A stretch of DNA of 64,000 nucleotides, from positions 62,001-126,000 of the forward strand of contig NZ_AKGG01000016.1 of the NCBI RefSeq assembly GCF_000277645.1, in the 5' to 3' direction. A program made the position numbers and the translations under genes. The notes under the pieces were generated by a model. The model saw only the letters and a program-made list of their open reading frames with translations. It searched no databases and was not told the origin of the DNA. Below are positions 49,501 through 57,905 of this stretch, one piece after another (position 1 is the stretch's first letter; each line of letters starts with the position of its first letter). The stretch is from Weissella koreensis KCTC 3621. GTDB lineage: Bacteria > Bacillota > Bacilli > Lactobacillales > Lactobacillaceae.

Positions 49501-50087
49501 TATTGTTTTAGAACGCCTAATAAATCACTATTCAAAAATTGATTGCGCTGCCCTAATTCATCGTCTAAATTTGTACCAATCAAAACTAAGTCTAATAATT
49601 TATTTTGCAGAACAGGCTCATCATCAAGGTTATCGGCCATTGCCTGGACCTCATCCCATGTTAGCCCAGCCTGCTTTATTTCTTGGATTTGACTTGCCAT
49701 TTGGCTAATAAAACCTTGCTTATTCAATAAGTTACCATATAATTTCAACTCAGTTTGGTGTTCATTCAAAAGACTTTGAATTAACATTACTAGCGCTTCA
49801 GGTGATAAATTTGCTCTTTGATATAACTTGGTTTCGTTCATATAATACCAAGCTAATCTTGACAAGGAGAAAACTTGAACCTTAGGAGTTACCAAAGCTG
49901 ATCCACTCCTATGATCGAGCTGCGCCAAACGCTTTAAAACATTAATTTCAGTTTTGAATTTTATTTTATTTGGTACTAAATAAAAAAAATGACCATCTTT
50001 TTTTGATTGCCGTGTTTTTTTAATCTTTTCTAATAAGGCTAATTCTCGGTCTTTAGTACCATCACCAAACAAAATTGTTAATCCCAT
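46542..50087 (-). CDS. addB: ATP-dependent nuclease subunit B (RexB)
   Basis: The 1,181-residue partner of AddA carries a degenerate helicase fold and a second RecB-type nuclease. The N-terminus (MGLTILFGDGTKDRE) lacks a Walker A lysine, and the site that in Bacillus AddB holds iron-sulphur cysteines reads SRLETYAKNPYEFLLHYGL with none. Both are features of the RexB form of lactic acid bacteria and streptococci. The nuclease keeps GKVDRYD and LAIIDYKSKQRKF. It begins two bases after the tadA stop. The complex probably recognises a Chi-like sequence, not identified here. Confidence 0.94.
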   Translation of the reverse strand: MGLTILFGDGTKDRELALLEKIKKTRQSKKDGHFFYLVPNKIKFKTEINVLKRLAQLDHRSGSALVTPKVQVFSLSRLAWYYMNETKLYQRANLSPEALVMLIQSLLNEHQTELKLYGNLLNKQGFISQMASQIQEIKQAGLTWDEVQAMADNLDDEPVLQNKLLDLVLIGTNLDDELGQRNQFLNSDLLGVLKQYLLRGEVDLSSQYFYIDGYSQMTPSEVGVVEALIAMSAEVTIALPGENGSASHLDQNLDENELFFAPKRLAQQLQAAAQSYLQTVVIQAIDQERPVKSGLKGISDFWIEYEHNGIPVPTKNDDIELWGATSKYQEIEQIAQKIHNEIINEKARYRDFVLMTPDLGQYQNIIPAIFAKYNLPLYLDNDQMMTNHPLIAFVKQLLNLSPQYSLNSILNLLKTELLIPKDTDIKTYREALAITENFALSKNYFGQRWIDPKVWKYDYQIDENSEESLRQRASENDAQLALIHDQISQKIAPFLTQLSQSPNVRKMVQQLYQFLKDQGVDQRILVWRDQAVANGDMSAAQQMEQVWNQLMAILDDTVTVFDQQSLTISELNEALMAAFSNAKYSGIPAAMDQVLVTETGMVQLVGVPNVIIFGATNINLPATVHQKSLLQDLDRKKLQKQLPDGKKLRDTTDILMAQDSLNLYQAMMIGERKIIWSFPTSDGNSKLKPSTYVERLQRAFQLPIQQISYLTDEQKDLIELDQLTGTIASARAQFILAAGIAQQNQQPLAAGWQLVKKALDEVQQNYPDTSDIQKYKKLLTSLNYRNQSEQIEKTLVQALFGTELKTSISRLETYAKNPYEFLLHYGLKLQPRSEMELTAGEQGSLMHAILEKVFIQLKKEPLGALSNEALEQLETQTLKSILAADDPTFEIFTTSKRFEFITRNLAERVHYALVNMQRGQRENAGIITQGTETTFGQGLLKPLQFKMGENLVTVRGKVDRYDMVHNSQRDQNYLAIIDYKSKQRKFNYTEAFNGLELQLLTYWEAMNLNQTNGMKVQAANFMELQREIHEPFVQTGQETYQFQQQTAVQESKQELKYQGLIEDDEGFIEQLEMNDDTPYRIERKADGKFKANSDVVTSEKLETLLKYNKAQIKTLAGKILAGKFPIAPYRQGTHNGLQYTDYRDVIQFDAMLNNKYRDLKSLKAPEALKQMQAKLLEQEGK

Positions 50088-50089
50088 AA

Positions 50090-50599
50090 TTAATTTTGAT
50101 CCTCTCTTTGACGTCGCGCTTTTTTAGCAGCCTTTTGTCGTATCCGAATAGCTTTAAAAAAATCTTTCATTAAGGTACTGGCCTCTGTTGCCCTAACCCC
50201 TTGATGCACCTCTACCTGATGATTTAATCGATCATCTTCCAATAAATGATACATTGAATGTACTCCACCGGCTTTATAATCTTCAGCTCCATAATATACC
50301 GTCTTAATCCGCGCTTGTTGCAATAAACCTGCGCACATTATGCAAGGTTCAACGGTGACAAACAACTCTACTTCGGGCAGCCGCCAACTTTTTTGTTGCC
50401 GGCTAGCTTCTAAAACAGCTTGAAATTCGGCATGTTGACTTGGATCTTCAAACCGTTCACGTAGATTGAAACCACGCCCAATAATTTGACCATCTAATAC
50501 CACCACCGCTCCAATGGGGACCTCACCTAAGGCATAAGCTTTTTTAGCTTCCACTAAGGCAGCCCCCATGAAAGTATGAATTTGTTGTTCTGTTAACAT
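50090..50599 (-). CDS. tadA: tRNA-specific adenosine deaminase
   Basis: TadA converts A34 of tRNA-Arg(ACG) to inosine. The zinc motif is complete: HAEFQAVLEA with catalytic Glu and PCIMCAGLLQQARI. The C-terminal helix is Lys/Arg-rich. Of several in-frame ATGs, the one at 50599 has the right distance (eight bases) to GGAGG, giving 169 residues. It is first in the tadA-addB-addA run. Confidence 0.94.
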   Translation of the reverse strand: MLTEQQIHTFMGAALVEAKKAYALGEVPIGAVVVLDGQIIGRGFNLRERFEDPSQHAEFQAVLEASRQQKSWRLPEVELFVTVEPCIMCAGLLQQARIKTVYYGAEDYKAGGVHSMYHLLEDDRLNHQVEVHQGVRATEASTLMKDFFKAIRIRQKAAKKARRQREDQN

Positions 50600-50625
50600 T
50601 AACATTTCCTCCATCAATACCTGGT

Positions 50626-50653
50626 AAAAAAGCTAGGCCAATTTGACCTAGCC
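50626..50653 (-). terminator. Terminator of the RsmC-like methyltransferase gene
   Basis: GCTAGG (50632-50637) and CCTAGC (50647-50652) pair around CCAATTTGA; on the minus strand T6 follows. It separates that gene from tadA. Confidence 0.85.
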
Positions 50654-50659
50654 TTTATA

Positions 50660-51271
50660 TTATTGATTACGTATACTTTCCAAAATGTAGTAACCTTTAT
50701 TTTTCGCAATAGTTTGAACATTTCCAAAAACATTTTCCATGAGCTTTTTAGCAGATGGCGCCCCTTGCTTTTTCTGTAAAACAACAGTCAAAGTTCCACC
50801 TATCACCAGATGTTCAATAGCATGAGTTAACATTCCATTTACCACCTCTTTACCAGCACGCACCGGTGGATTAGTTAAAATAGCTGCATATTGGTCTGTT
50901 ACATTTTCATATTGATCCGATTGAATTACTTTAATTTGAGACATTACTTGGTTTTTTGCAGCATTTTTTTGTATTAAAGCCGCTGCTCGCTCATTAATTT
51001 CAACTGCATCAAACTGCCGATCAGGTAAAATTTTTGCTAAGCTAATTGCTACTGGTCCATAACCAGCACCTAAATCTAAAATTTTACCTGCTGGTAAATG
51101 ATCACGATTAAAGCTCTCCAACATTGTACGAGTCCCAAAATCAACGGTCTGACGTGAAAAAACGCCAGAATCAGTGGTAAAAGTTAGGTTATGTTGAAAC
51201 ATCGGAAATGACCAAGTTTTTTCGTCATGTTCGATCGTAGGATTCTTTGTATAATAATGTTCTTCTGTCAT
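50660..51271 (-). CDS. RsmC/YbxB-like class I methyltransferase
   Basis: A 203-residue SAM-dependent methyltransferase. SAM-binding motif I is ILDLGAGYGPVAISLA and the substrate motif is LTNPPVRAGK, the NPP[I/V]RAGK hallmark of the RsmC/YbxB group that methylates guanine in 16S rRNA. The GVFSRQTVDFGTRTML segment is also typical. The rRNA target is inferred only. It has its own terminator. The integrase remnant starts about 150 bases upstream of this gene. Confidence 0.88.
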   Translation of the reverse strand: MTEEHYYTKNPTIEHDEKTWSFPMFQHNLTFTTDSGVFSRQTVDFGTRTMLESFNRDHLPAGKILDLGAGYGPVAISLAKILPDRQFDAVEINERAAALIQKNAAKNQVMSQIKVIQSDQYENVTDQYAAILTNPPVRAGKEVVNGMLTHAIEHLVIGGTLTVVLQKKQGAPSAKKLMENVFGNVQTIAKNKGYYILESIRNQ

Positions 51272-51420
51272 ATTTATCCACTCTCATTTAGTTATAAACG
51301 TTATTTATAAATGGCTTAATACCAACGTTTAAAATAGTTTGACAATCGAATAAGCACGGTCAAAATCGTGTTTATTTAAACCTAACCTAATAATTAACAT
51401 TGTTATTAGGTATAACTTAC

Positions 51421-52596
51421 TCAATAATTTTCTTTAATATCGCCCATAATATTGCTAAACACGTCCGCTACTTCTCTTTTCGCTTTTGGTGTTAGTTCTG
51501 CATATATCTGATATGTCCCTATGTCCAAGCCTGTCGGACACTTTCTTTAAATCCCCATGCCACTAGATATTAACAGACTAGCGTGTGTGTGCCTGAGTCC
51601 GTGAATATTTAAATATGGTAATATCGTTGAATGATTATTATTATACCACTCGTTAAATTCTTTCAATTGATGAAATGGCGAATATTTTAACGTTTTAAAT
51701 ACAAAACTATCATTATTAATAGGCTTACCTTTTAGCATTGATCGTTGTGCCTGAACGTAATGCCACTTTTTCAATTTATCAATTACAACATCATCAATAT
51801 CAATGTATCTAAAAGCATCCCCATTTTTAAGACCTTTTAAATAATGACCCTTTCCATTACCGTCCATTGATATACGCCCATTTAATAATATTTCGCGTCT
51901 CTCAAAGTCAACACTACTCCATTTTAAACCAAGTGCTTCACCTTTACGCATTCCGGTTCGTAGCAATGTAATAAAGTACGTTAAAAAATCCACATCATTC
52001 TTAAAATATTCATTCAGTCCCACTTCAAACATTTTGGCTTGTATTTCATCATAGAAACGAACCTCACGGCGTTTGGTTCTTTTTGGTCTAACCATTTGAA
52101 TATGTTCTAATGGGTTGCTATCGCAAATAATATGTTCACTATCAACTGCGTATTTAAACACACGACTTGCATAACCTAACATTGCTTTTGATTGTGTAAG
52201 CTTTGGTAGAAATATATTTACTTTCTTTTGAATATCCAGCCTGTTAATTCTATCTAGCCTTAAATTTACAAATAGTTCAGTTTTTAATAGATGACCATTA
52301 AAATATGCCCTTGTTTTATCTTTAGTTGCTTGTGTTAACTCTTGGTTACTATAAAACATCCACCACTCTTTATACGCCTCTTCAAACGTGTAGGGTTGAG
52401 GTTGTAAGTATTCTAATTCCTTTATAACAATATCGCCACGACTAAAGGCGTCATTTAATTGTTTCTCGATCATAATAGCACTGGTTTTACTGTCAGTGTT
52501 CCTATACTTATATGTTGTATGACAAGTTACTTCATCAGTCCCAACGTATACACAAACTTGATATTTATCATTTTTTAATTTTCTAATACTTATAAT
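51421..52596 (-). pseudogene. Tyrosine recombinase (phage/ICE integrase), disrupted
   Basis: The main frame reads through the arm-binding domain, the core-binding domain and most of the catalytic domain: LLRTGMRKGEALGLKW with the first catalytic Arg and NIHGLRHTHASLL with the His-x-x-Arg-His box. It stops at 51547 directly after SSGMGI. The rest survives in other frames: VSDRLGHRDIS in one, then IYAELTPKAKREVADVFSNI, with the catalytic Tyr, in another, ending at 51421. So at least two frameshifts remove the active site. The ATG at 52473 is internal: conserved N-terminal sequence (SIRKLKNDKYQVCVYVGTDE) continues in frame to 52596, where no ATG/GTG/TTG exists, only ATT after AAAAGGA. The gene is dead or uses a rare start. 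Confidence 0.85.
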
Positions 52597-52725
52597 TTTT
52601 TAAGTCCTTTTCCAGACATGCCCGCTAGCTATGTATTGGATTAGGTTTCTTCTATGTGTAGTATTCTGCTCTAAATTGAGCAACCTTATTGAGCATTAAA
52701 ATGAAACTGATTATTATATTTGTTT

Positions 52726-53241
52726 TTATTTATCAAAAATAAATTTAGGCTTTTTACGATTATTTCTATTAGAGTTCCCATAATATTCATTTATGATCTT
52801 GTTGTATGCCCCTAAATATTCAGGACTCATATCATAGACAATTTCCATAATATAAATTCTTAATGCACAATTCTTAATGCGTCCAAAACATTTAGTATTA
52901 AATTTTTCTGTTGCACTATATCCATTATTTAATTTATCTTCTATATAGTTTTTAAGGTGAAATTTTTGTGTATACATATGATCATTCTTATTATCGGCAT
53001 CATCCTTCCAAGAAAAATAACTTTTTAAATTACCATTTTCATCTTTGCAACCTTCTTCTATATTAAATATTTTTTCAGAATATTCTGTGTCATTTACTAT
53101 ATTTTCATTAGTCAATTTATTTAAAATATCAGCCAATGTAATATCGTTATCTTTAATTTTCGTTTCTTCTTTTTCTGCTTCTTCAATTTTCATATTTAAC
53201 ATCATCCTTTTAATTTTTTCTTTATTATTTTCAGCATACAC
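52726..53241 (-). CDS. Hypothetical protein, charged, possible 3' part of a split gene
   Basis: No family was recognised in this 171-residue frame. It is rich in Lys, Glu, Asn and Asp, with a probable coiled N-terminal segment (NKEKIKRMMLNMKIEEAEKEE) and a Lys/Arg-rich end (NRNNRKKPKF). The reading frame is open upstream of the first ATG to about 53300 (FSIFLSRISDLSNVYAENN), where it meets the hydrophobic frame 53265-53483. The two may be one membrane protein split by a frameshift. It lies in the element remnant behind the integrase. Confidence 0.4.
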   Translation of the reverse strand: MYAENNKEKIKRMMLNMKIEEAEKEETKIKDNDITLADILNKLTNENIVNDTEYSEKIFNIEEGCKDENGNLKSYFSWKDDADNKNDHMYTQKFHLKNYIEDKLNNGYSATEKFNTKCFGRIKNCALRIYIMEIVYDMSPEYLGAYNKIINEYYGNSNRNNRKKPKFIFDK

Positions 53242-53264
53242 GTTAGATAAATCGGAAATCCTGC

Positions 53265-53483
53265 TTAAAAATATAGAAAATCCATGAATTTTAGGAAGTA
53301 TACATTGAAATTATTGTTAATCATCATAATTTCTGTTATTGTTCCGCCTAGAAAAGATAATATACCGATAGTTCCCAAATATACAATTAATAATTTCGAC
53401 GCTTCTGAATTTGTTCGATTGCTATTTGTTAATAAACCCTCTACAAGGCCAGAAGCCATCGCACACGCTACTAACGTCCCCAC
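53265..53483 (-). pseudogene. Hypothetical membrane segment, possible 5' part of the gene at 52726
   Basis: A 72-residue frame from a GTG with one clear hydrophobic stretch (LLIVYLGTIGILSFLGGTI) and no recognisable family. No ribosome binding site precedes the GTG. It ends at 53265, just where the next frame continues with charged sequence, so one indel near 53285-53300 would join them to a protein of about 250 residues. The opposite strand also has an open frame here, but with less protein-like composition. Confidence 0.3.
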
Positions 53484-53541
53484 TAATATATATTATCGTA
53501 TGTTAATAAAAACTCACTTTATCTTAATTTTTATGTGCTAA

Positions 53542-53955
53542 TAATTTCCATAAATAAATAATTATCATAATTACGAAATATACTATCATAAACACCGTTA
53601 ACCACATAATAACTCCATTCTTTTAATTATAATTAAAAATATTAATTAGGATAAATTTGCTCTTTTTCTATAAATTAATTACGAAACATTTATAAACTAT
53701 TTCGTTCTGTTTCAGTTCAATGCAAAACATTTGCGTAATATTAATAAATTATCAATATCAACCTATTTAAGACATTATAAGGTAGTTGAATGTATCTAAT
53801 CACAATCAATTTAAAACTATTACGAGTTAGTTATTATTTAACAATAACCCCCGCCCTACTATTGATTAAGAGAAACGATGCAGTATTGTCGTCTTATAAG
53901 TTTTTACCAAAAAATAACTTTTGAACCTCATTCCCAGAAAATACTTTTCGAATAA
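53542..53955. other. AT-rich gene-free stretch in the element remnant
   Basis: About 410 bases with no reading frame, no clear terminator and no recognised RNA. It is probably decayed DNA or the promoter region of neighbours. Confidence 0.4.
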
Positions 53956-54941
53956 TTATTGAGCCCTAGTATATTTTTGGGATCCTGAACCTGGCATCAC
54001 ATTAACAAATGTTACTGTATTATAGTCTTCAGAAAAAGTGATACTTCCTGGTGTTTGATCAGGACTGTATTGTTGCCCCGCTATGGCTTTAAATTCTCTA
54101 TTTTCTGAATTAGAACCATCATCCATAGTCCCAATGGCAAAACCTCCAGGACCATTTTCAGCAGATCCAGCTCCATAATAGTTAGTCTCACTACTTCCCG
54201 TTATCTTTAATTTATTACCTTGATCATCTTGCCATATTCCTATTAAACGATTAGTTAAATCTGTTTTATTAAAGTCATTTGTCTTAATTGGATTATTTTC
54301 TGATTGAGACTCGCTTTCTGAGGTACTTGATACATCACCCTTTGAATCACTTGATACTTCGTTATCTGAATTATCAGAAACAATATTGTCAGAGATAGTG
54401 GCTTGCCAAGTGATCTTATGTCCATCTGACGTTGAATCCCATTGTTTAAAAGTTATTTCATCATTTTCAAATTTGTACGGTATCTTACCAGAAATATTGT
54501 CATTTTTATTTATGATAATATATTTTTTAGTAACTGAATAATTTTCTGTATTATAAGAACCTAACATCTTAGAACGCATAGTATTTTCATCTATAAAACT
54601 AACATTATTAGTCCCATCATGTACTAAATTCTGAGGAGCATCACCATTATTCATAGCATCATCAACAGCCTCCCCATCATAAAGATATGGACTTATAGTA
54701 AGATTCATCCCCACTAACTTGTTCTTAACATCATTTAAATTATTTTTATTTACCTGTTTTTTTTTAATTTTGTATCCACATGATTACTCGATCTAGTTAG
54801 TTCTGTATCGTTATGCTTACTTGATATATTTGAACCTATATTATGAAGGAACACAATCATCCCAATTATTATTATGATGATAGCTAACACAATATAGATC
54901 CATTTTTTGCTTTTTTTATTCTTGTCTACTCTTGTTTCCAT
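53956..54941 (-). pseudogene. Membrane-anchored surface protein gene interrupted at an A9 tract
   Basis: Two frames form one gene. The upstream one (54941 to 54750) encodes a Lys-rich cytoplasmic start, a membrane anchor (WIYIVLAIIIIIIGMIVFLH) and a short spacer, then stops after LKKNR. The downstream one (54714 to 53956, open to about 54757) continues with QVNKNNLNDVKNKLVGMNLT and a domain of about 250 residues: an N-terminal part, a Ser/Asp/Glu-rich linker (SSTSESESQSEN) and a C-terminal beta-rich part (LIGIWQDDQGNKLKITG..). They meet at nine A on the coding strand (plus-strand T run 54757-54765). One added A joins the frames. No known family was recognised. It may be a slippage-controlled gene or simply a frameshifted one. 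Confidence 0.6.
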
Positions 54942-55090
54942 AATTTAAATACTCCCAAAAATAATTTCATATTCCAATTACATATTAAAACAAACGTTAT
55001 AATTAGTCTTAAAACAATCATAAAATATATATAATTATTAATATTTAAAAGTATTTATAAAATTAAATCTATAACTTGTGAGGTATTATT

Positions 55091-55491
55091 ATGGCATTCT
55101 CAACAACTTTATACTATTATTTTGGCGGACGTTTAGCAATTGAATTTAAGTTTTGTAACATGATATTGAATGATAGTTTTAGCTCACAATTAAATAATGA
55201 TCAAATAGATATATACACGCAAGTGCCGGACTTAGTAGAAAATCAAATAAATCATATTAAAGCCACTCTTAGCACGTTCACTGACGAAGAGAAAGTATCA
55301 TAAGTCAAAGTTACGGTAAGGAAAAACTAACCGCCAATATACTTGCTAGAATATACAAGATACCGCCTAATCATATTAACAAGATACGTCAAAAGTTTAC
55401 TCAACGCTATAAACATACCGGTGGCGATGTCAGAAATAATCATGACTTATTAAAGATTGCTGTAAAAATTAATGAAGTAGTAGCAAAATAG
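55091..55491 (+). pseudogene. Hypothetical gene in two frames, ended by a terminator
   Basis: A 70-codon frame from the ATG at 55091 (MAFSTTLYYYFGG.. to DEEKVS, stop at 55301) overlaps a second frame that is open from 55285 to 55491. The second reads SQSYGKEKLTANILARIYKIPPN and then HINKIRQKFTQRYKHTGGDV, with no good start of its own. Joined by a frameshift in 55285-55303 they give about 130 residues. The second part, basic and helical, resembles a DNA-binding segment, but no family was recognised. GTGAGG-like bases before the ATG and the terminator at 55504 suggest a real transcription unit. It is the only plus-strand gene of the remnant. Confidence 0.4.
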
Positions 55492-55503
55492 AAATAAGAT
55501 ACA

Positions 55504-55533
55504 ACGATCTAGTATAATCTAGGTCGTTTTTTG
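55504..55533 (+). terminator. Terminator of the plus-strand hypothetical gene
   Basis: AACGATCTAG (55504-55513) pairs with CTAGGTCGTT (55520-55529) over 10 positions, one G-U, followed by T. Confidence 0.8.
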
Positions 55534-55536
55534 ATG

Positions 55537-56026
55537 AGGGGATGAGCCTACTCAAGTAATTATGGCTAATATCAGAGACACATACGACTTTCGAGCGTAA
55601 CACTCCCCGTCTATTTTCAGATTAAAGGAGCGCACACAGTTCATAATCTTATAGAAATACCCAAAATTGAAAACTTTTAGGTAGGGGGCTCAATGGATAT
55701 AAATACTAATTTAAAGCTATTATTAACCAAAATACTTTGTTTTTAGCCATCGTTTTAGACCATAAATAAATTAAAAACGCCCGTTTTGGACGTTTATTTT
55801 TTTGCATAAATTCAATTGTATCAATGATTTAACAACGTTACCCCACCCCTATACGTTTTTAGCATATTTTATACAGTCGAGACCCTTTCCCCTGGTACCC
55901 CAAATTCATTGAATTATTATTTTTTATGATGGGGGTATTTTGAAAAGTAATAATAACTGCAGTGTTTTAAAGAAACGGCACCATTTGTTATTCGATTCTT
56001 TTCCTACTCAATGGGCGGGGCCAAAT
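55537..56026. other. Gene-poor end of the element remnant, with a mini-ORF
   Basis: About 490 bases with no gene of normal size. Contents seen: a ribosome-binding-like AAAGGAG near 55625 without a following frame; a 17-codon frame from ATG at 55693 to 55746 (MDINTNLKLLLTKILCF) behind GTAGGGGG; and a terminator at 55775-55804 (AAACG/CGTTT stem, then T7). The mini-ORF plus terminator could be a small regulated transcript or chance. Confidence 0.35.
55775..55804 (+). terminator. Terminator-like hairpin after the 17-codon frame
   Basis: AAACGCCC (55775-55782) pairs with GGACGTTT (55788-55795) with one mismatch, then ATTTTTTT follows. Confidence 0.6.
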
Positions 56027-56053
56027 AAAAAAGCCATTCAATTATTGAACGAC
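56027..56053 (-). terminator. Terminator of the gene at 56064
   Basis: On the minus strand GTCGTTCAA (56053-56045) pairs with TTGAATGGC (56041-56033), with two wobbles, followed by T6. Confidence 0.7.
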
Positions 56054-56063
56054 TAAATTAATC

Positions 56064-56672
56064 TTATCTAATTGCATACTGGTTTAACATATCCGGTGTT
56101 ATATCGTAAACACCACCTAATCCTTGAGGAACTTTCAAACGCACCGCTGGAGCATGATCAAAATAAATTTCAAACCCATGATTATTACCAAAATTATATT
56201 CACTTTCCAAATTTTCAGAATATATTGTATCCCTAACGTCGTATGACATTCCATCTACAAAGTATATTTTAAATCCTTCTGGTATCTCTTCAAAATAATC
56301 CAATTTAGGCGTATCTTTACCAGCATCATAATAAATAACTTTCCCTACTGCTAATCCAATACTCATTCTAGTAAAATAAATAGAGCGTTCTTCATCGGTG
56401 ACATTATTACTCTCACTTGATGATGATACCGAAGATGAGGTGCTAGCAATGATACTAACACTCTTTTCACTACTAATCTGTGATGAGCTACTAACTTTTT
56501 TGGACCGCTTACTTTGTTTAGCACTTTCAGTTTCAATAGATGATTTGCCTGCTATTGATAAACTAGCCACTGTAATCATCAACATAATCACAAATAGGAT
56601 AGCTACAATTGAAATAATAATTATTTTTTTATGGCTTTTACCACTATTATTTTTATCTAATCTAGAATTCAT
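56064..56672 (-). CDS. Membrane-anchored hypothetical protein with Ser-rich linker
   Basis: The product has a cytoplasmic Lys/Asn-rich start (MNSRLDKNNSGKSHKK), one membrane segment (about residues 18-42), a Ser/Lys-rich linker (SSSSQISSEKSVS..) and an extracellular domain of about 110 residues with GKVIYYDAGKD, EGFKIYFVDGMSYDVRD and VPQGLGGVYDITP. The domain family was not recognised. Its start resembles that of the protein at 54941 (METRVDKNKKSKK plus anchor), so the two may be paralogues in their N-terminal part. Of two in-frame ATGs, the one at 56672 lies seven bases from AGGAG (202 aa). It has its own terminator. Confidence 0.6.
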   Translation of the reverse strand: MNSRLDKNNSGKSHKKIIIISIVAILFVIMLMITVASLSIAGKSSIETESAKQSKRSKKVSSSSQISSEKSVSIIASTSSSVSSSSESNNVTDEERSIYFTRMSIGLAVGKVIYYDAGKDTPKLDYFEEIPEGFKIYFVDGMSYDVRDTIYSENLESEYNFGNNHGFEIYFDHAPAVRLKVPQGLGGVYDITPDMLNQYAIR

Positions 56673-56771
56673 ACTCATACTCCTAATTTTTGTATATTAC
56701 TCCTAAAAAAATCGCTTCAACAATTAAGTCAAAGCGAACATGCCAGCGGGCAAATCTATATCATTAAATTA

Positions 56772-57728
56772 TTATTGTTTTATATAATTATTTAGGAATT
56801 TTTCGACCTTTTGTTCATACTTTTTAGTTAATGTAGCATATGATTTAACATGCTCAGCATTAGGAACCACTAATAATTGTTTTGGCCCTTTTTGAGCACG
56901 ATAATTATCATATACAAATTTTGTTGGTACAAACGAATCTTCCGCACCATGAATAAACATCATTGGTCGATTATTTTTTGCAAGATATTGACTAACCTCT
57001 CCTTGCTTATATGAATACCCAGCAAAAATTTTAGAATACAATGATACCACTTTTACCAAAGGTTTCGCCAACCATTTAGGCAAATGATACATGGAATTGG
57101 CTTGGAACAATAATTCTTCACTAATTGAATTGTACCCAGCATCTTCGACATAGGCCTTCACTTGTTTAGGTGGATTCATCCCTGATAGCATCATAGTAGT
57201 TGCACCACCAAGTGAAGCCCCCATCACAACAATTTGTGAATCATTACCATTTTCTTGAACAATTTTTTGTGTCCATTCTTTAGCATCTTGGGCTTCTAAG
57301 AAACCATATCCAATATATTTACCACCTGACTTACCCGCAGCCCGATTATCAATCAATAATACATTGTATCCATTCTTATGAAACATCGCCGCATAGGGCA
57401 TCATCGCTTGATGATCCACGCCAAAACCATGAATGACTAATGCTGTCTTTGTCGTCGGTTGGTCGGCCTTAACATAGTATCCTTGTAAATTAGTTCCATC
57501 ATGAGCCTTAAGATTCCACAGAGCTTTATCATAGCTTTTCCAATCTTCTTGTTGTTGATATAAAGGTGCTCCAGCTTTGATGGACTTACCTTTGATAAAG
57601 GACTTATTTGCGCGCACCTCAGCTACATGAAAAAAATAACCACCTGCAGCTCCAAAAATAATAGCAATAACTAAAATAATACTAATAATCCAACGCCAAG
57701 GATGAAATGATTTATTCTTAACTTGCAT
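56772..57728 (-). CDS. Membrane-anchored alpha/beta hydrolase
   Basis: A 318-residue protein with one N-terminal membrane segment (about residues 13-34) and an extracellular or membrane-facing alpha/beta-hydrolase domain. The oxyanion region is ALVIHGFGVDHQ, the nucleophile elbow is VVMGASLGGATTM, and acid and histidine lie in FIHGAEDSFVP and PNAEHVKSY. It belongs to the serine peptidase/esterase-like group common in lactobacilli, with unknown substrate. It stands alone. Confidence 0.82.
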   Translation of the reverse strand: MQVKNKSFHPWRWIISIILVIAIIFGAAGGYFFHVAEVRANKSFIKGKSIKAGAPLYQQQEDWKSYDKALWNLKAHDGTNLQGYYVKADQPTTKTALVIHGFGVDHQAMMPYAAMFHKNGYNVLLIDNRAAGKSGGKYIGYGFLEAQDAKEWTQKIVQENGNDSQIVVMGASLGGATTMMLSGMNPPKQVKAYVEDAGYNSISEELLFQANSMYHLPKWLAKPLVKVVSLYSKIFAGYSYKQGEVSQYLAKNNRPMMFIHGAEDSFVPTKFVYDNYRAQKGPKQLLVVPNAEHVKSYATLTKKYEQKVEKFLNNYIKQ

Positions 57729-57905
57729 GATAGAATCTCTTTTCTATTTGTTTTTTTTACATAAATTTGGATAGTCGAAATAAAATATATTTTACCATTC
57801 CTAAACTTAAAATACTATATATGAATAAAATTCCAAATAAAAAATTATGGCAAATCATAATTGAATTACCATAATTTGATATGAATGTTCAATGTGTTCA
57901 ATCCA

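Larger units (their letters stand above)
51300..56060. mobile_element. Decayed integrated element (integrase remnant and accessory genes)
   Basis: Between the RsmC-like gene and the anchored hydrolase lies an AT-rich block with a broken tyrosine integrase at one end, several frameshifted or short hypothetical genes, and gene-poor stretches with isolated terminators. None has a housekeeping counterpart. No attachment-site repeats were found at the edges by eye, and no tRNA is adjacent, so both limits are approximate. An inverted repeat at 51385-51411 (ACCTAATAA/TTATTAGGT) lies next to the integrase 3' end. Confidence 0.5.

Noticed and set aside
46542..50087. Defective AddB because of missing iron-sulphur cysteines and Walker A
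   Set aside because: These losses are normal for the RexB form; the nuclease motif is intact.
53284..53541. Plus-strand 85-codon frame
   Set aside because: It overlaps the more protein-like minus-strand membrane frame, has no good ribosome binding site and no recognisable features.
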